41,153 bases of DNA, taken from Clostridium sp. CAG:508 (lineage in GTDB: Bacteria; Bacillota; Clostridia; TANB77; CAG-508). Location of the stretch: assembly GCA_000435755.1 (NCBI GenBank), contig FR889109.1:153272-194424 (forward strand). The letters are read 5' to 3'. The notes beneath the pieces are model-generated. The model did no database searches, was not told where the DNA came from, and worked only from the letters and a program-made list of their open reading frames with translations. Made by a program: the position numbers and the translations under genes. Positions within the stretch are counted from its first letter, which is position 1. Every line of letters begins with the position of its first letter. Shown piece after piece: positions 32,443-41,143 of this stretch.

Positions 32443-34044
32443 TTGAAAAACACAAAAGTGGCTTTAATTGTAATAGCAATAATAGTTTTGTTTATTATTT
32501 TACCTTTGGTGATTGATACATTAGAAGATAGTGGCTTAATAAATAGTAAAATAAGCAAATCTAGATATACATTTAATATAATTGCAAGCCAAGAGAATGA
32601 AGATTTAGAAGAAGTAATACAAAATTATGCAAGAACCAAGAATTACAATGTAAATATTGAATATGCCGGAACAATAGACATAATGGATAAATTAAACAGT
32701 GGTGAAAAATATGATGCTGTGTGGATTTCAAATTCTATATGGCTTTATATGTTAGATAGTGATGTCAAGGTTTCAAATTCAAAATATACGAGCGTAAATC
32801 CGATAGTATTTGGTATAAAAAAATCAAAAGCTAAAGAGTTAGGTTTTACTAATAAGACTGTAAAAACTAAAGATATAGTAAATGCAATTTCTAATGGAAA
32901 ATTAAAATTTAGTATGTCAAATCCAACAAGCACTAATAGTGGTGCATCAGCATATTTAGGATTTCTATATACACTAGCTGGAAACCCAGAAGTGTTGAAA
33001 AAAGAAAATTTACAAAATGAAAAATTAGTTAAAAGTCTAACTACATTATTTACTGGATTGGAAAGATCATCTGGAAGTGAAGATTTCTTAGAAGAGTTAT
33101 TTCTTAATGGAAACTATGATGCAGTAGTTACTTATGAATCTTCAATTATAAATATAAACAAACAACTACAACAACAAGGAAAAGAAACTTTATATGCAAT
33201 ATACCCTGTAGATGGAGTTTCAATATCAGACTCACCATTTGCTTATATTGATAATAAAAATGAAAGAGCAAAAGAAATATTTTTAGACTTGCAGTCTTAT
33301 ATATTAAGTAATGAAGGACAAAAATTATTACAAGAAAAAGGAAGAAGAACATGGTATGGTGGTGTTAATTCTAATGTAGATAAAAGTATATTTAACCCAG
33401 ACTGGGGAATTGATACTACTAAATACATTTCACCTGTTAAGTATCCAAGTACAGAGGTAATAAAACTAGCTCTTAACTTATATCAAACTGAGTTAAGAAA
33501 ACCAGTACATGTTGTATTTTGCTTGGACTATTCTGGAAGTATGAATGGAAGTGGTTATAGAGAGCTGATGAATGCAATGAACTATATTTTATCAGATGAA
33601 GCAGCAAATGACTTTTTGCAATTTTCAAAAAAAGATAAAATAGACATAATACCATTTAGTGGAACAGTAATGCAATCTTACAGTACAGATAATGGTGAGG
33701 AAACAGAACAATTATTGGAAAATATAAAGAGAATTTCACCTAGTGGTACCACAGCTCTTTATCCGGCAGTAATAGAAGCTTTAATGAAACTAAGCGAAGA
33801 GGACTTAGAAAAATATAATGTTTCAATAATTGCAATGACTGATGGACAAGCAAATGTAGGAACATTTTCAGAACTTAATTCAATGTATAGTAGAAATGGA
33901 AAATCAATACCAATATATTCTATAATGTTTGGAAGTGCTGTGAAAAGACAATTACAAGATATGGCAACATTAAGTAATGGAAAAGTTTTTGATGGAAAAC
34001 AAGATTTGAAGAGAGCATTTAAAGAAGTAAGAGGATATAATTAA
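32443..34044 (+). CDS. Membrane-anchored binding-protein domain fused to a vWA domain
   Basis: The 533-residue protein has an N-terminal membrane helix (about residues 5-26), a periplasmic-binding-protein-like region (about 40-330, with YDAVWISNSIWLYML, SNPTSTNSGASAYLGFLY and the EGQKLLQEKGRRTWYGG end of the ligand domain) and a C-terminal von Willebrand A domain (about 355-530). The MIDAS metal site is intact: DYSGS at about residue 362, SGTTALYPA and MTDGQ. The start is TTG with GGAGGGG 6 bases upstream. It is the first gene of a five-gene operon. The binding domain should lie outside the membrane, and so, it appears, does the vWA domain. I infer an adhesive or signalling sensor role. Confidence 0.85.
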   Translation: MKNTKVALIVIAIIVLFIILPLVIDTLEDSGLINSKISKSRYTFNIIASQENEDLEEVIQNYARTKNYNVNIEYAGTIDIMDKLNSGEKYDAVWISNSIWLYMLDSDVKVSNSKYTSVNPIVFGIKKSKAKELGFTNKTVKTKDIVNAISNGKLKFSMSNPTSTNSGASAYLGFLYTLAGNPEVLKKENLQNEKLVKSLTTLFTGLERSSGSEDFLEELFLNGNYDAVVTYESSIININKQLQQQGKETLYAIYPVDGVSISDSPFAYIDNKNERAKEIFLDLQSYILSNEGQKLLQEKGRRTWYGGVNSNVDKSIFNPDWGIDTTKYISPVKYPSTEVIKLALNLYQTELRKPVHVVFCLDYSGSMNGSGYRELMNAMNYILSDEAANDFLQFSKKDKIDIIPFSGTVMQSYSTDNGEETEQLLENIKRISPSGTTALYPAVIEALMKLSEEDLEKYNVSIIAMTDGQANVGTFSELNSMYSRNGKSIPIYSIMFGSAVKRQLQDMATLSNGKVFDGKQDLKRAFKEVRGYN

Positions 34045-34061
34045 AAGAAGAGGTATAAAAC

Positions 34062-34668
34062 GTGAAGAATTCAACAATTGTATCTGCAATAGTGCGGTGG
34101 AGCATTTTTTGCAGTTCCATATTTAGGACTATCAATAGGTTTGCTACCATCACTAGTAATAGGAGCTAGTGCTTTTGGAGCAGGAGAACTTATATTAAGT
34201 AAAACCGAGAAAACAAAACAAGAAAAATTAAATATATATGAAGCTTTAAATGAAGCTAAAAATACAAATACCAAAATACAAAAAATGGTTTCTCAAGTAG
34301 AAAATTCTGAGTTAGCTAAAAATATATCAGAAATACATGTTACGGTATCAAAAATAATTGAGACAGTAGAAAAGAAACCAGATAGTTACAAAAAGATGAA
34401 TAACTTTTTTAACTATTATTTGCCAGTAACTATAAATATATTAACAAAATATGATGAAATTGAAAATCAAAAGTTAAATACAGAAGACAGCAAAAAGTTT
34501 ATGGAATCAACACAAAAAATGGTTAAGAAAATAAATGAAGCTTTTAAAAAGCAACTGTCAAATTTATACCAATCTGATATGATAGATACTGACGCAGAAA
34601 TGAAAGTGTTTGATACAATGTTAAAATCAGACGGTTATGATGTAGATGATAATGATTTTAAAATTTAA
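34062..34668 (+). CDS. XpaC-like (bromo-chloroindolyl phosphate hydrolysis family) protein, requires a +1 frameshift
   Basis: The GTG at 34062 has AAGAGGT 7 bases upstream. It opens a frame reading MKNSTIVSAIV and then CGG, which runs out of frame and stops at about 34167. Skipping C34095 (GTG-C-GGT) gives GGAFFAVPYLGLSIGLLPS and continues to 34668, for about 201 residues. The restored protein has an N-terminal double hydrophobic segment followed by a soluble helical region (about 65-201), as in the XpaC family, which in many Firmicutes is encoded beside TelA. A TTG at 34141 could start a shorter form, but it lacks a ribosome binding site. The biochemical role of the family is unknown; the name comes from an indirect assay. 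See findings for the frameshift. Confidence 0.8.
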
Positions 34669-34685
34669 TAAAGGAGGAGAAAATA

Positions 34686-35810
34686 GTGAGTAAAAAACAA
34701 ATTATAGGGCTCGTAATATTTTTAGTTCTAATATTAATAATAGTTGGAATTAAATTTATAGGAGATAAAAAGGACTCAGTATCAGGCAAAGATCTAACAA
34801 CAGTATATGTAGCAACAGGTGGAGGAAAAGAAGGATTTATTGCAAATGAAAAAGTAGTAAATATCATGGAAAACAAGTATAGATTAAATGTTGTTTATGA
34901 TTCATGGAGTAATGGAAAATTAATCAAAAATCCATTAGTAAGAGAAGATGGAACCACTAAATATGATGCAATGTTCTGTTCTGATCAAAGATTTTATGAT
35001 TATTATAAATTATCTCCAAACAAATCAGAAGGAGAAGCAGACAGATACAGAGTTTTAAATGGTGGGCTAACTTTAAATACTCCAATAGTAATATACAGTT
35101 GGGGAGAAGTTGTTGATGCTTTAGAAAAAGAAAAAATAGTAACTCAAAAAGATGGAGTATACTATATAACAGATATGCCAAAGCTTTTAAACTATATATT
35201 AACAGGCAAAAAATGGTCTGACATAGGATTAAAGCAATTATATGGAAATATAAATGTTGCTTCAACAGACCCTGTTACATCATCACCAGGGGCAACATAT
35301 TATGGACTATTATTATCAATAATGTGTGAGAGCTCAATAAATAGCAAAAATTTACAAACTAATTTACCAAAATTAAAAGAATTCTATGAGAAGTCTGGAT
35401 ACATGAATAATACACCAGCAGATTTGTTTGAAAAATATTTAAAAACAGGTATGGGTGGAGAACCTATGATAGTTGACTATGAAAAAAGTATAATTGAATT
35501 TGCAAACTCAAATCCAGAAGGTTTTGAACAAGTAAAAAAGGACATACGTATATTATACCCAACTCCAACAATATGGAATTCACATTGTATAGCAACTTTT
35601 GATGAAAACGGAAATCAGTTCTACCAAGCGTTTGAAGATAAAGAAATTCAACAAGTTGCATGGTCTGAATATGGATTTAGAACTGGTATTACAGGTGGAA
35701 ATTATGATGTTTCTGGATTAGAAATAGGAATTCCACAAAATATAACAAGTACAGTAACAAGCTTAAAGATGGATGTTTATAATCAGTTGATTGAATATTT
35801 AAAAAAATAA
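34686..35810 (+). CDS. Membrane-anchored solute-binding-like protein of the TelA operon
   Basis: The 374-residue protein has an N-terminal membrane helix (about residues 5-24) and a type II periplasmic-binding fold: VYVATGGGKEGFIANEKVVNIMENKY, TKYDAMFCSDQRFYD, STDPVTSSPGATYYGLLL and MIVDYEKSIIEFA. It resembles the ligand-binding half of the first gene in the operon. No cysteine lipobox and no transporter genes are nearby, so it probably senses a ligand rather than feeding import. The start is GTG with AGGAGG 7 bases upstream. Confidence 0.85.
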   Translation: MSKKQIIGLVIFLVLILIIVGIKFIGDKKDSVSGKDLTTVYVATGGGKEGFIANEKVVNIMENKYRLNVVYDSWSNGKLIKNPLVREDGTTKYDAMFCSDQRFYDYYKLSPNKSEGEADRYRVLNGGLTLNTPIVIYSWGEVVDALEKEKIVTQKDGVYYITDMPKLLNYILTGKKWSDIGLKQLYGNINVASTDPVTSSPGATYYGLLLSIMCESSINSKNLQTNLPKLKEFYEKSGYMNNTPADLFEKYLKTGMGGEPMIVDYEKSIIEFANSNPEGFEQVKKDIRILYPTPTIWNSHCIATFDENGNQFYQAFEDKEIQQVAWSEYGFRTGITGGNYDVSGLEIGIPQNITSTVTSLKMDVYNQLIEYLKK

Positions 35811-35829
35811 AATAAAAGGAGATTAAAAA

Positions 35830-36978
35830 ATGGAAGAATTAGAATTAAAGGTTAATAAAGAATTAGATAAAGCTGAGGTAGAGAGCTTAGCTCAAGAATC
35901 AAAGAAAGTAACAGATGAAAAAATTGAAAAGTCATTAAATTATGATTTACTATCACAAGAAGAAAAAGATGCAATAGAAGAATTTAATAAAAAAATAAAT
36001 GTTGAGGATGCTACACAAATATTACAATATGGGGCAAAAGCTCAAACTAAAATATCACAATTTTCTGATAGTGTATTAGAAGATGTAAAAACAAGAAGCA
36101 CAGGAGAAGTAGGTGACTTACTAGCAGACCTTGTTGGTGAAATAAAATCATTTGACTCTGATATAGCTAATACAAACAAAACTGGATTAGGAAAATTATT
36201 TACTAGTGTAAAAAAACAATTAGAGAAACTAATAGCTGGATATGAAAAAATTGAAGTAAATATAGACAAAATTGAAGCAAGTCTAGAAAAACACAGATTG
36301 CAAATGTTAAAAGACATTACAATATTTGATACAATGTATGAAAAAAACTTAGAATATTTTAAAGAGTTGTCTTTATACATTATTGCGGGTGAAAAGAAAA
36401 TTGAAGAATTAAGAAATGTAACTTTACCTGAATTACAAAAGAAAGCACAAGAATCAGGGGAACAACTTGATGCACAAAAAGTAAATGATATGGAGAATAT
36501 GATAAATAGATTTGAAAAGAAAATATATGATTTAAAAACAACAAGAATTATATCTATTCAAATGGCACCACAAATTCGTTTACTACAAAACAATGAAGCA
36601 GAACTTGTAGAAAAAATTCAAGGATCTTTAACAAATACAATTCCATTATGGAAAAACCAAATGGTATTAGCATTAGGAATAAACAATGCTAAACAAGCAA
36701 TTGGAGCACAAAAAGCTGTTACAGATTTAACAAATAGTATGCTACAAAAGAATAGCGAAATATTAAAACAAGGTTCAATAGAAATTGCAGAGGAATCAGA
36801 AAGAGCAATTGTTGATGTTGCTACATTACAAAAAACTAATAAAGATATAATTGATACATTAGATCAAATTATACAAATTCACGAAAATGGTAGAGCAAAA
36901 CGTCAAGAAGCTGAGGTAGAGCTTGCAAATATTGAAAAAGAATTAAAAGAGAAAATGATAGAATTAAAAGTTAAATAA
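35830..36978 (+). CDS. telA: TelA family protein (toxic anion resistance)
   Basis: The 382-residue, largely helical protein matches the TelA/KlaA family: ATQILQYGAKAQTKISQFSDSVLEDVKTRSTGEVGDLLADLV near the N terminus, FDTMYEKNLEYFKELSLYIIAGEKKIEELR in the middle and MAPQIRLLQNNEAELVEKIQGSLTNTIPLWKNQMVLALG in the core. The family was first linked to tellurite resistance and is now seen as part of broader envelope-stress systems. It is cytoplasmic with no membrane segment. It follows the binding-protein gene by 19 bases with AAGGAG upstream. Confidence 0.95.
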   Translation: MEELELKVNKELDKAEVESLAQESKKVTDEKIEKSLNYDLLSQEEKDAIEEFNKKINVEDATQILQYGAKAQTKISQFSDSVLEDVKTRSTGEVGDLLADLVGEIKSFDSDIANTNKTGLGKLFTSVKKQLEKLIAGYEKIEVNIDKIEASLEKHRLQMLKDITIFDTMYEKNLEYFKELSLYIIAGEKKIEELRNVTLPELQKKAQESGEQLDAQKVNDMENMINRFEKKIYDLKTTRIISIQMAPQIRLLQNNEAELVEKIQGSLTNTIPLWKNQMVLALGINNAKQAIGAQKAVTDLTNSMLQKNSEILKQGSIEIAEESERAIVDVATLQKTNKDIIDTLDQIIQIHENGRAKRQEAEVELANIEKELKEKMIELKVK

Positions 36979-36999
36979 TTTGTCAATTGAGAGGAATAT

Positions 37000-38721
37000 A
37001 TGGATACTAAACAATTTTTTAAAGATGTATATGAAGATTTCTTTGGAGTGGAAAAAATTAAAGCTGAGAATGAAAAATTAGCAAAAGAATTAGGATTAAA
37101 CCAAGATTATCCTACAATTGAATTAAATAAGCAAGACGAAACAAAAGAAGAACTAACAGAAGAAAAAATAAAAGAAACAAAAGATGAATTTATGTTAAAG
37201 TCTTTTGAAAAGTTAGAAAAATTATACATTACAGAACAATCAAAAAATACTCTTAAAAAAATTATTGAATATATGAGAAAATATAGTGAAGGAATAGAAA
37301 AACAATACATTCCATTTAATATGTGCATTTATTCAAACAATAAAGAAACTATATATGGAATTATTGATATAATAAGTGACGCAGTTACACTTTTCTCATA
37401 TATAAAAAGAGGAGCTACTATTGAAACATCTTTCTATAACTTAGAAAAGCCAGAACAAATTAACGAGATTTATAGCAAAGAAAATAATGTAATTGTATTA
37501 AGAGATTTTGAAGGACTTTCAGCAAAAGAAAAAGAATTTAAAGATAGATTTTTGCATAATATGAAAGAAAAGCTGGAAGAAAATCCAAAAGACTTTTTAA
37601 CTATATTGATTTCAAAAATACCTGAAACAATTGAACAGGCAATGCAATCAGATATGATTGAAAAATATTTTGAATTTAAAATTGAATCAACTAATATGGA
37701 TGTACAAGATGTTTATCAAGAAGTATTAAGTAAATTAAAAGAAAGTAGTCAAATAACAGATGAAGCATCAATTAAATTGTTAGACTATATTGCTGCAACA
37801 TATCCAAAAACAGATTTATCATTTCCAGAGTATAGAGATAAATTGTGCAATAAGATATTATTTAGTAAAGAAAAAGAAATAACAGAAAATGATTTACCAA
37901 AATACGAACAAGAAAAATCTATGGACGAAATATTTGCAGATTTAAATAATCTTGTGGGACTAGAAAATATAAAACAAGTATTAAAAGATTTAGTAGATTT
38001 AATAGAACTAAAAAATAAAACTAAAGATGACTTAAAAATTAAAGACATAAATTTACACATGGTATTTTTAGGAAATCCAGGAACAGGTAAAACAACTGTT
38101 GCAAGAATTATTGCAGAAATGTTATATAATTTAAAATATATAAAACAAAATAAATTAATTGAAGTATCAAGCAAAGATTTGGTCGCAGAATATGTTGGAC
38201 AAACTGCACCAAAAACAATGTCTGTTATTGAAAGAGCTTTGGGCGGAGTGCTATTTGTAGATGAAGCATATTCACTTGCATCTGAAGAAGGAAGTGGAAA
38301 TTCATTTAATAAAGAAGCTATTGCAACACTTATACAGGCAATGGAGAATTATAGAGATAATTTAGTTGTAATTTTTGCTGGATACACAAAAGAAATGCAA
38401 GCATTTTTAAATGCCAACTCAGGTATAGTTTCTAGAATTGGTTATACATTAGATTTTAAAGACTATACATCTGAAGAATTATTAAAAATCTTTGAAGGAA
38501 TGGTTAAAAAAGCAGGATTTAGTATTACTAAAGAAGCATGTGATGAAGTAGTAAAGGTAATAGAAAAATATAGAAATACTAAAAACTTTGGAAATGCAAG
38601 ATTTGCAAGAAACTTATATGAAAAAACAATAATAAAACATGCATCAAATACTAGAGGAAAGAAAGCTAAGAAAGATCTAAAAACAATTGTAAAAGAAGAT
38701 ATAAGTACAGATAATTTATAA
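37000..38721 (+). CDS. AAA+ ATPase, CbbX/SpoVK type
   Basis: The 573-residue protein has a variable N-terminal part (about 1-300) and one AAA+ module: GLENIKQVLKDLVDLIE before the core, Walker A GNPGTGKTT (about 357-365), a pore-type segment SSKDLVAEYVGQT, Walker B VLFVDEAYSL (about 415), SRIGYTLDFKDYT and the sensor-2 block NFGNARFARNLYE. CbbX/SpoVK-type ATPases remodel protein complexes. The N-terminal part shows no family I can name but resembles a degenerate second AAA region (FEGLSAKEKEFKDRFLHNMK). Last gene of the operon, followed by a terminator. Confidence 0.92.
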   Translation: MDTKQFFKDVYEDFFGVEKIKAENEKLAKELGLNQDYPTIELNKQDETKEELTEEKIKETKDEFMLKSFEKLEKLYITEQSKNTLKKIIEYMRKYSEGIEKQYIPFNMCIYSNNKETIYGIIDIISDAVTLFSYIKRGATIETSFYNLEKPEQINEIYSKENNVIVLRDFEGLSAKEKEFKDRFLHNMKEKLEENPKDFLTILISKIPETIEQAMQSDMIEKYFEFKIESTNMDVQDVYQEVLSKLKESSQITDEASIKLLDYIAATYPKTDLSFPEYRDKLCNKILFSKEKEITENDLPKYEQEKSMDEIFADLNNLVGLENIKQVLKDLVDLIELKNKTKDDLKIKDINLHMVFLGNPGTGKTTVARIIAEMLYNLKYIKQNKLIEVSSKDLVAEYVGQTAPKTMSVIERALGGVLFVDEAYSLASEEGSGNSFNKEAIATLIQAMENYRDNLVVIFAGYTKEMQAFLNANSGIVSRIGYTLDFKDYTSEELLKIFEGMVKKAGFSITKEACDEVVKVIEKYRNTKNFGNARFARNLYEKTIIKHASNTRGKKAKKDLKTIVKEDISTDNL

Positions 38722-38724
38722 ATG

Positions 38725-38761
38725 AAAAGGAGCCAAGATTTAATAATTTTGGTTCTTTTTT
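38725..38761 (+). terminator. Terminator of the TelA-type operon
   Basis: A 16-bp stem containing three G-U pairs (38725-38740 with 38745-38760) ends in a long T run. Confidence 0.75.
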
Positions 38762-38799
38762 ATTGTATTAAAATTATTTGAAATTTCTATTAAAAACCA

Positions 38800-38857
38800 T
38801 TGACAATTGAATATACATTCAACTATAATATATTCAAAGTTGAGTAAACATTCAACT
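38800..38857 (+). promoter_or_regulatory. cadC promoter with two tandem operators
   Basis: TTGACA (38800-38805), an 18-base spacer and TATAAT (38824-38829). Operator 1 (38807-38822, TTGAATATACATTCAA) lies inside the spacer; operator 2 (38840-38855, TTGAGTAAACATTCAA) lies downstream of the -10. Both fit TTGA-N8-TCAA and share TA-ACATTCAA. They suit a dimeric ArsR/CadC repressor that blocks RNA polymerase until a metal is bound. Confidence 0.8.
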
Positions 38858-38892
38858 ATACTTGCATATAATAAAACTAAGGAGGAAATAGT

Positions 38893-39258
38893 ATGTCTAG
38901 AAACGAATTCATTTGTGATTGTAATGCAATACATCAAGAAGTAGTAGAAAGTACTAAAAAGCAAATGTTAAATGATGAGGATTTGTTTAACAATTTAGCA
39001 GAGTTTTTCAAAATATTAGGAGATACTACTAGAGTTAAAATATTATCAGCTTTAGATAAAAATGAAATGTGTGTATGTGACATTGCAAATGTTTTAAGTA
39101 TGAGTAAATCTTCAATTTCACATCAATTAGGAACATTAAGAAGAAGTGGAATTGTAAAATGTAAAAGAGTAGGTAAAGAAGTATTTTATATGCTTGATGA
39201 TGAACATGTAAAGAAAGTATTTGAGATTGGTGTAGAGCATATTGAACATAGAATATAG
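38893..39258 (+). CDS. cadC: ArsR/SmtB family metal-sensing repressor, CadC type
   Basis: The 121-residue protein has an N-terminal cysteine pair (ICDCN, residues 8-12) and the alpha-3 motif ELCVCD-like MCVCDIAN (about residues 55-62). Together these form the CadC-type Cd/Pb/Zn site. The winged helix-turn-helix follows (SMSKSSISHQLGTLRRSGIV) and ends HVKKVFEIGVEHI. Metal binding should release it from the tandem operators upstream and induce cadA. AAGGAGG precedes the ATG. Confidence 0.92.
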   Translation: MSRNEFICDCNAIHQEVVESTKKQMLNDEDLFNNLAEFFKILGDTTRVKILSALDKNEMCVCDIANVLSMSKSSISHQLGTLRRSGIVKCKRVGKEVFYMLDDEHVKKVFEIGVEHIEHRI

Positions 39259-39283
39259 TGTTTTATAAAAAGGAGAGTATATT

Positions 39284-41110
39284 ATGAAAAAAGAAATTAT
39301 AAAGATTTTAACATCATTAGTATTACTTTTAATAGCATTACTAGTGCCAATTGATAATCAAATAATAAAAATTACCATATATGTAATTGCGTATTTAGTA
39401 GTTGGATTTGAAGTTTTAAAAGAAGCAATAGAAAACATTTTTAAAGGAAAAGTATTTGATGAAAACTTTTTAATGACAATAGCTACAATAGGTGCTTTTG
39501 CTATTGGAGAATACCCAGAAGCTGTTACTGTAATGTTACTTTATCAAGTGGGAGAAACATTTCAAGATTATGCAGTTGATAACTCTAAAAAATCAATAGA
39601 GAATTTAATGAATATTAGACCAGATTTTGCAAATGTTTTAAGAGAAAATGCTGAGTTAAAGGTTAACCCTGAAGAAGTAAAAGTTGGAGAAATAATTATT
39701 GTAAAACCTGGGGAGAAAATACCTCTTGATGGTAAGGTTATAGAAGGAGAGTCAATGCTAGATACAACAGCATTAACAGGAGAATCAGTTCCTAGAAAAG
39801 CAAACACAGGAGATAATGTTTTTAGTGGATGTATAAACCAAACTGGAGTATTAAGAATTCAAGTAAATAAAGAATTCGGAGAATCAACTGTTAGTAAGAT
39901 ACTAAATTTAGTTGAAAATGCAGAAGACAAAAAATCTAAATCTGAAAACTTTATTACTAAATTTGCAAAATATTATACTCCAGTAGTTGTAATATTAGCA
40001 GTAATTATAGCTATTGTACCACCAATTGTTATAAAGGAAGCAAGCTTTACAGAATGGTTATATAGAGCATTATCATTTTTAGTTGTATCATGTCCATGCG
40101 CACTAGTTATATCAATACCTTTAAGCTTTTTTGCAGGAATAGGTGGAGCATCTAAAATAGGAGTTTTAATCAAAGGTGGAAACTATTTAGAAGCTTTAGC
40201 AAATGTTAATACAGTTGTTTTTGACAAAACAGGAACACTTACAAAAGGTGTATTTGAAGTTCAAAAAGTAGAAGAAGTGGGAGCATCTAAAAGAGATATT
40301 ATAAAATATTCGGCTTATGCAGAAAACTATTCAAATCATCCAATTGCAGTATCAATTAAAAAAGCATACAACGAAAAGATAGATGAAAAATTGATTTCGG
40401 ATATAAATGAAATATCTGGAAAGGGAATAAGTGTAAAAATTGAAAATAAACAAGTATTAGTTGGAAATGAAAAACTAATGCAAGAAAACAATATTGAATA
40501 TACAAAATGTCATGAAATAGGTACTGTAGTATATGTGTCAATTGAAAATAAATATGCTGGTTATATACTTATATCAGACGAAATAAAAGAAGATTCATAT
40601 AAAGCAATAAAAGAATTAAAAGATAATAAAAAACAGACAATAATGCTTACAGGTGACAAAAAAGAAGTAGGAGAAGATGTAGCTAAAAAATTAGGAATAG
40701 ATAAAGTCTATACTGAGTTACTACCAGATGGAAAAGTGAAAAAAGTAGAAGAGCTTATCAAACAAAAGAGCGGAACACTTGCATTTGTTGGAGATGGAAT
40801 AAATGATGCACCAGTACTTGCTTTGTCCGACATAGGAATTGCAATGGGAGGGCTTGGAAGTGATGCAGCAATAGAAGCAGCAGATATTGTTATAATGACA
40901 GATGAACCATCTAAAATAAATAAGGCTATAAAGATATCTAAAAAAGCAATGAGAATTGTAAAACAAAATATTGTATTTGCAATTTCAATTAAAGCATTAG
41001 TATTAGTCTTAAGTGCAGTAGGAATTGCAACAATGTGGGAAGCAGTTTTCGCAGATGTTGGCGTTTCAGTAATTGCAGTATTAAATGCTATTAGAATATT
41101 AAAGAAATAA
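39284..41110 (+). CDS. cadA: P1B-type heavy-metal efflux ATPase, CadA/ZntA type
   Basis: The 608-residue pump exports Zn/Cd/Pb at the cost of ATP. It shows the actuator TTALTGESVP, the ion-binding CPC in SCPCALVISIP, the phosphorylated DKTGTLTKG, MLTGDK and VGDGINDAPVLA. It lacks the N-terminal HMA metal-binding domain of most CadA proteins and starts right at the first membrane helices. It is cotranscribed with cadC, 25 bases downstream, with AAGGAG upstream. The CPC motif and the CadC partner make Cd/Zn/Pb more likely than copper. Confidence 0.95.
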   Translation: MKKEIIKILTSLVLLLIALLVPIDNQIIKITIYVIAYLVVGFEVLKEAIENIFKGKVFDENFLMTIATIGAFAIGEYPEAVTVMLLYQVGETFQDYAVDNSKKSIENLMNIRPDFANVLRENAELKVNPEEVKVGEIIIVKPGEKIPLDGKVIEGESMLDTTALTGESVPRKANTGDNVFSGCINQTGVLRIQVNKEFGESTVSKILNLVENAEDKKSKSENFITKFAKYYTPVVVILAVIIAIVPPIVIKEASFTEWLYRALSFLVVSCPCALVISIPLSFFAGIGGASKIGVLIKGGNYLEALANVNTVVFDKTGTLTKGVFEVQKVEEVGASKRDIIKYSAYAENYSNHPIAVSIKKAYNEKIDEKLISDINEISGKGISVKIENKQVLVGNEKLMQENNIEYTKCHEIGTVVYVSIENKYAGYILISDEIKEDSYKAIKELKDNKKQTIMLTGDKKEVGEDVAKKLGIDKVYTELLPDGKVKKVEELIKQKSGTLAFVGDGINDAPVLALSDIGIAMGGLGSDAAIEAADIVIMTDEPSKINKAIKISKKAMRIVKQNIVFAISIKALVLVLSAVGIATMWEAVFADVGVSVIAVLNAIRILKK

Positions 41111-41114
41111 TTGA

Positions 41115-41143
41115 AAATGGGAAGAGTTTACTCTTCCCATTTA
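41115..41143 (+). terminator. Terminator of cadCA
   Basis: A perfect 12-bp stem (41115-41126 with 41131-41142) with a 4-base loop begins 4 bases after the stop codon. The U tract is short. Confidence 0.7.

Noticed and set aside
18042..34095. Both frameshifts dismissed as assembly errors
   Set aside because: Not fully excluded, but both extra bases are a C outside homopolymers, after a Val codon and creating CGG, a codon otherwise absent from the AT-rich genes. Only raw reads can settle it.
34141..34668. xpaC-like gene starting at TTG 34141
   Set aside because: No ribosome binding site; strongly family-like hydrophobic sequence continues upstream in the same frame to the CGG shift point.
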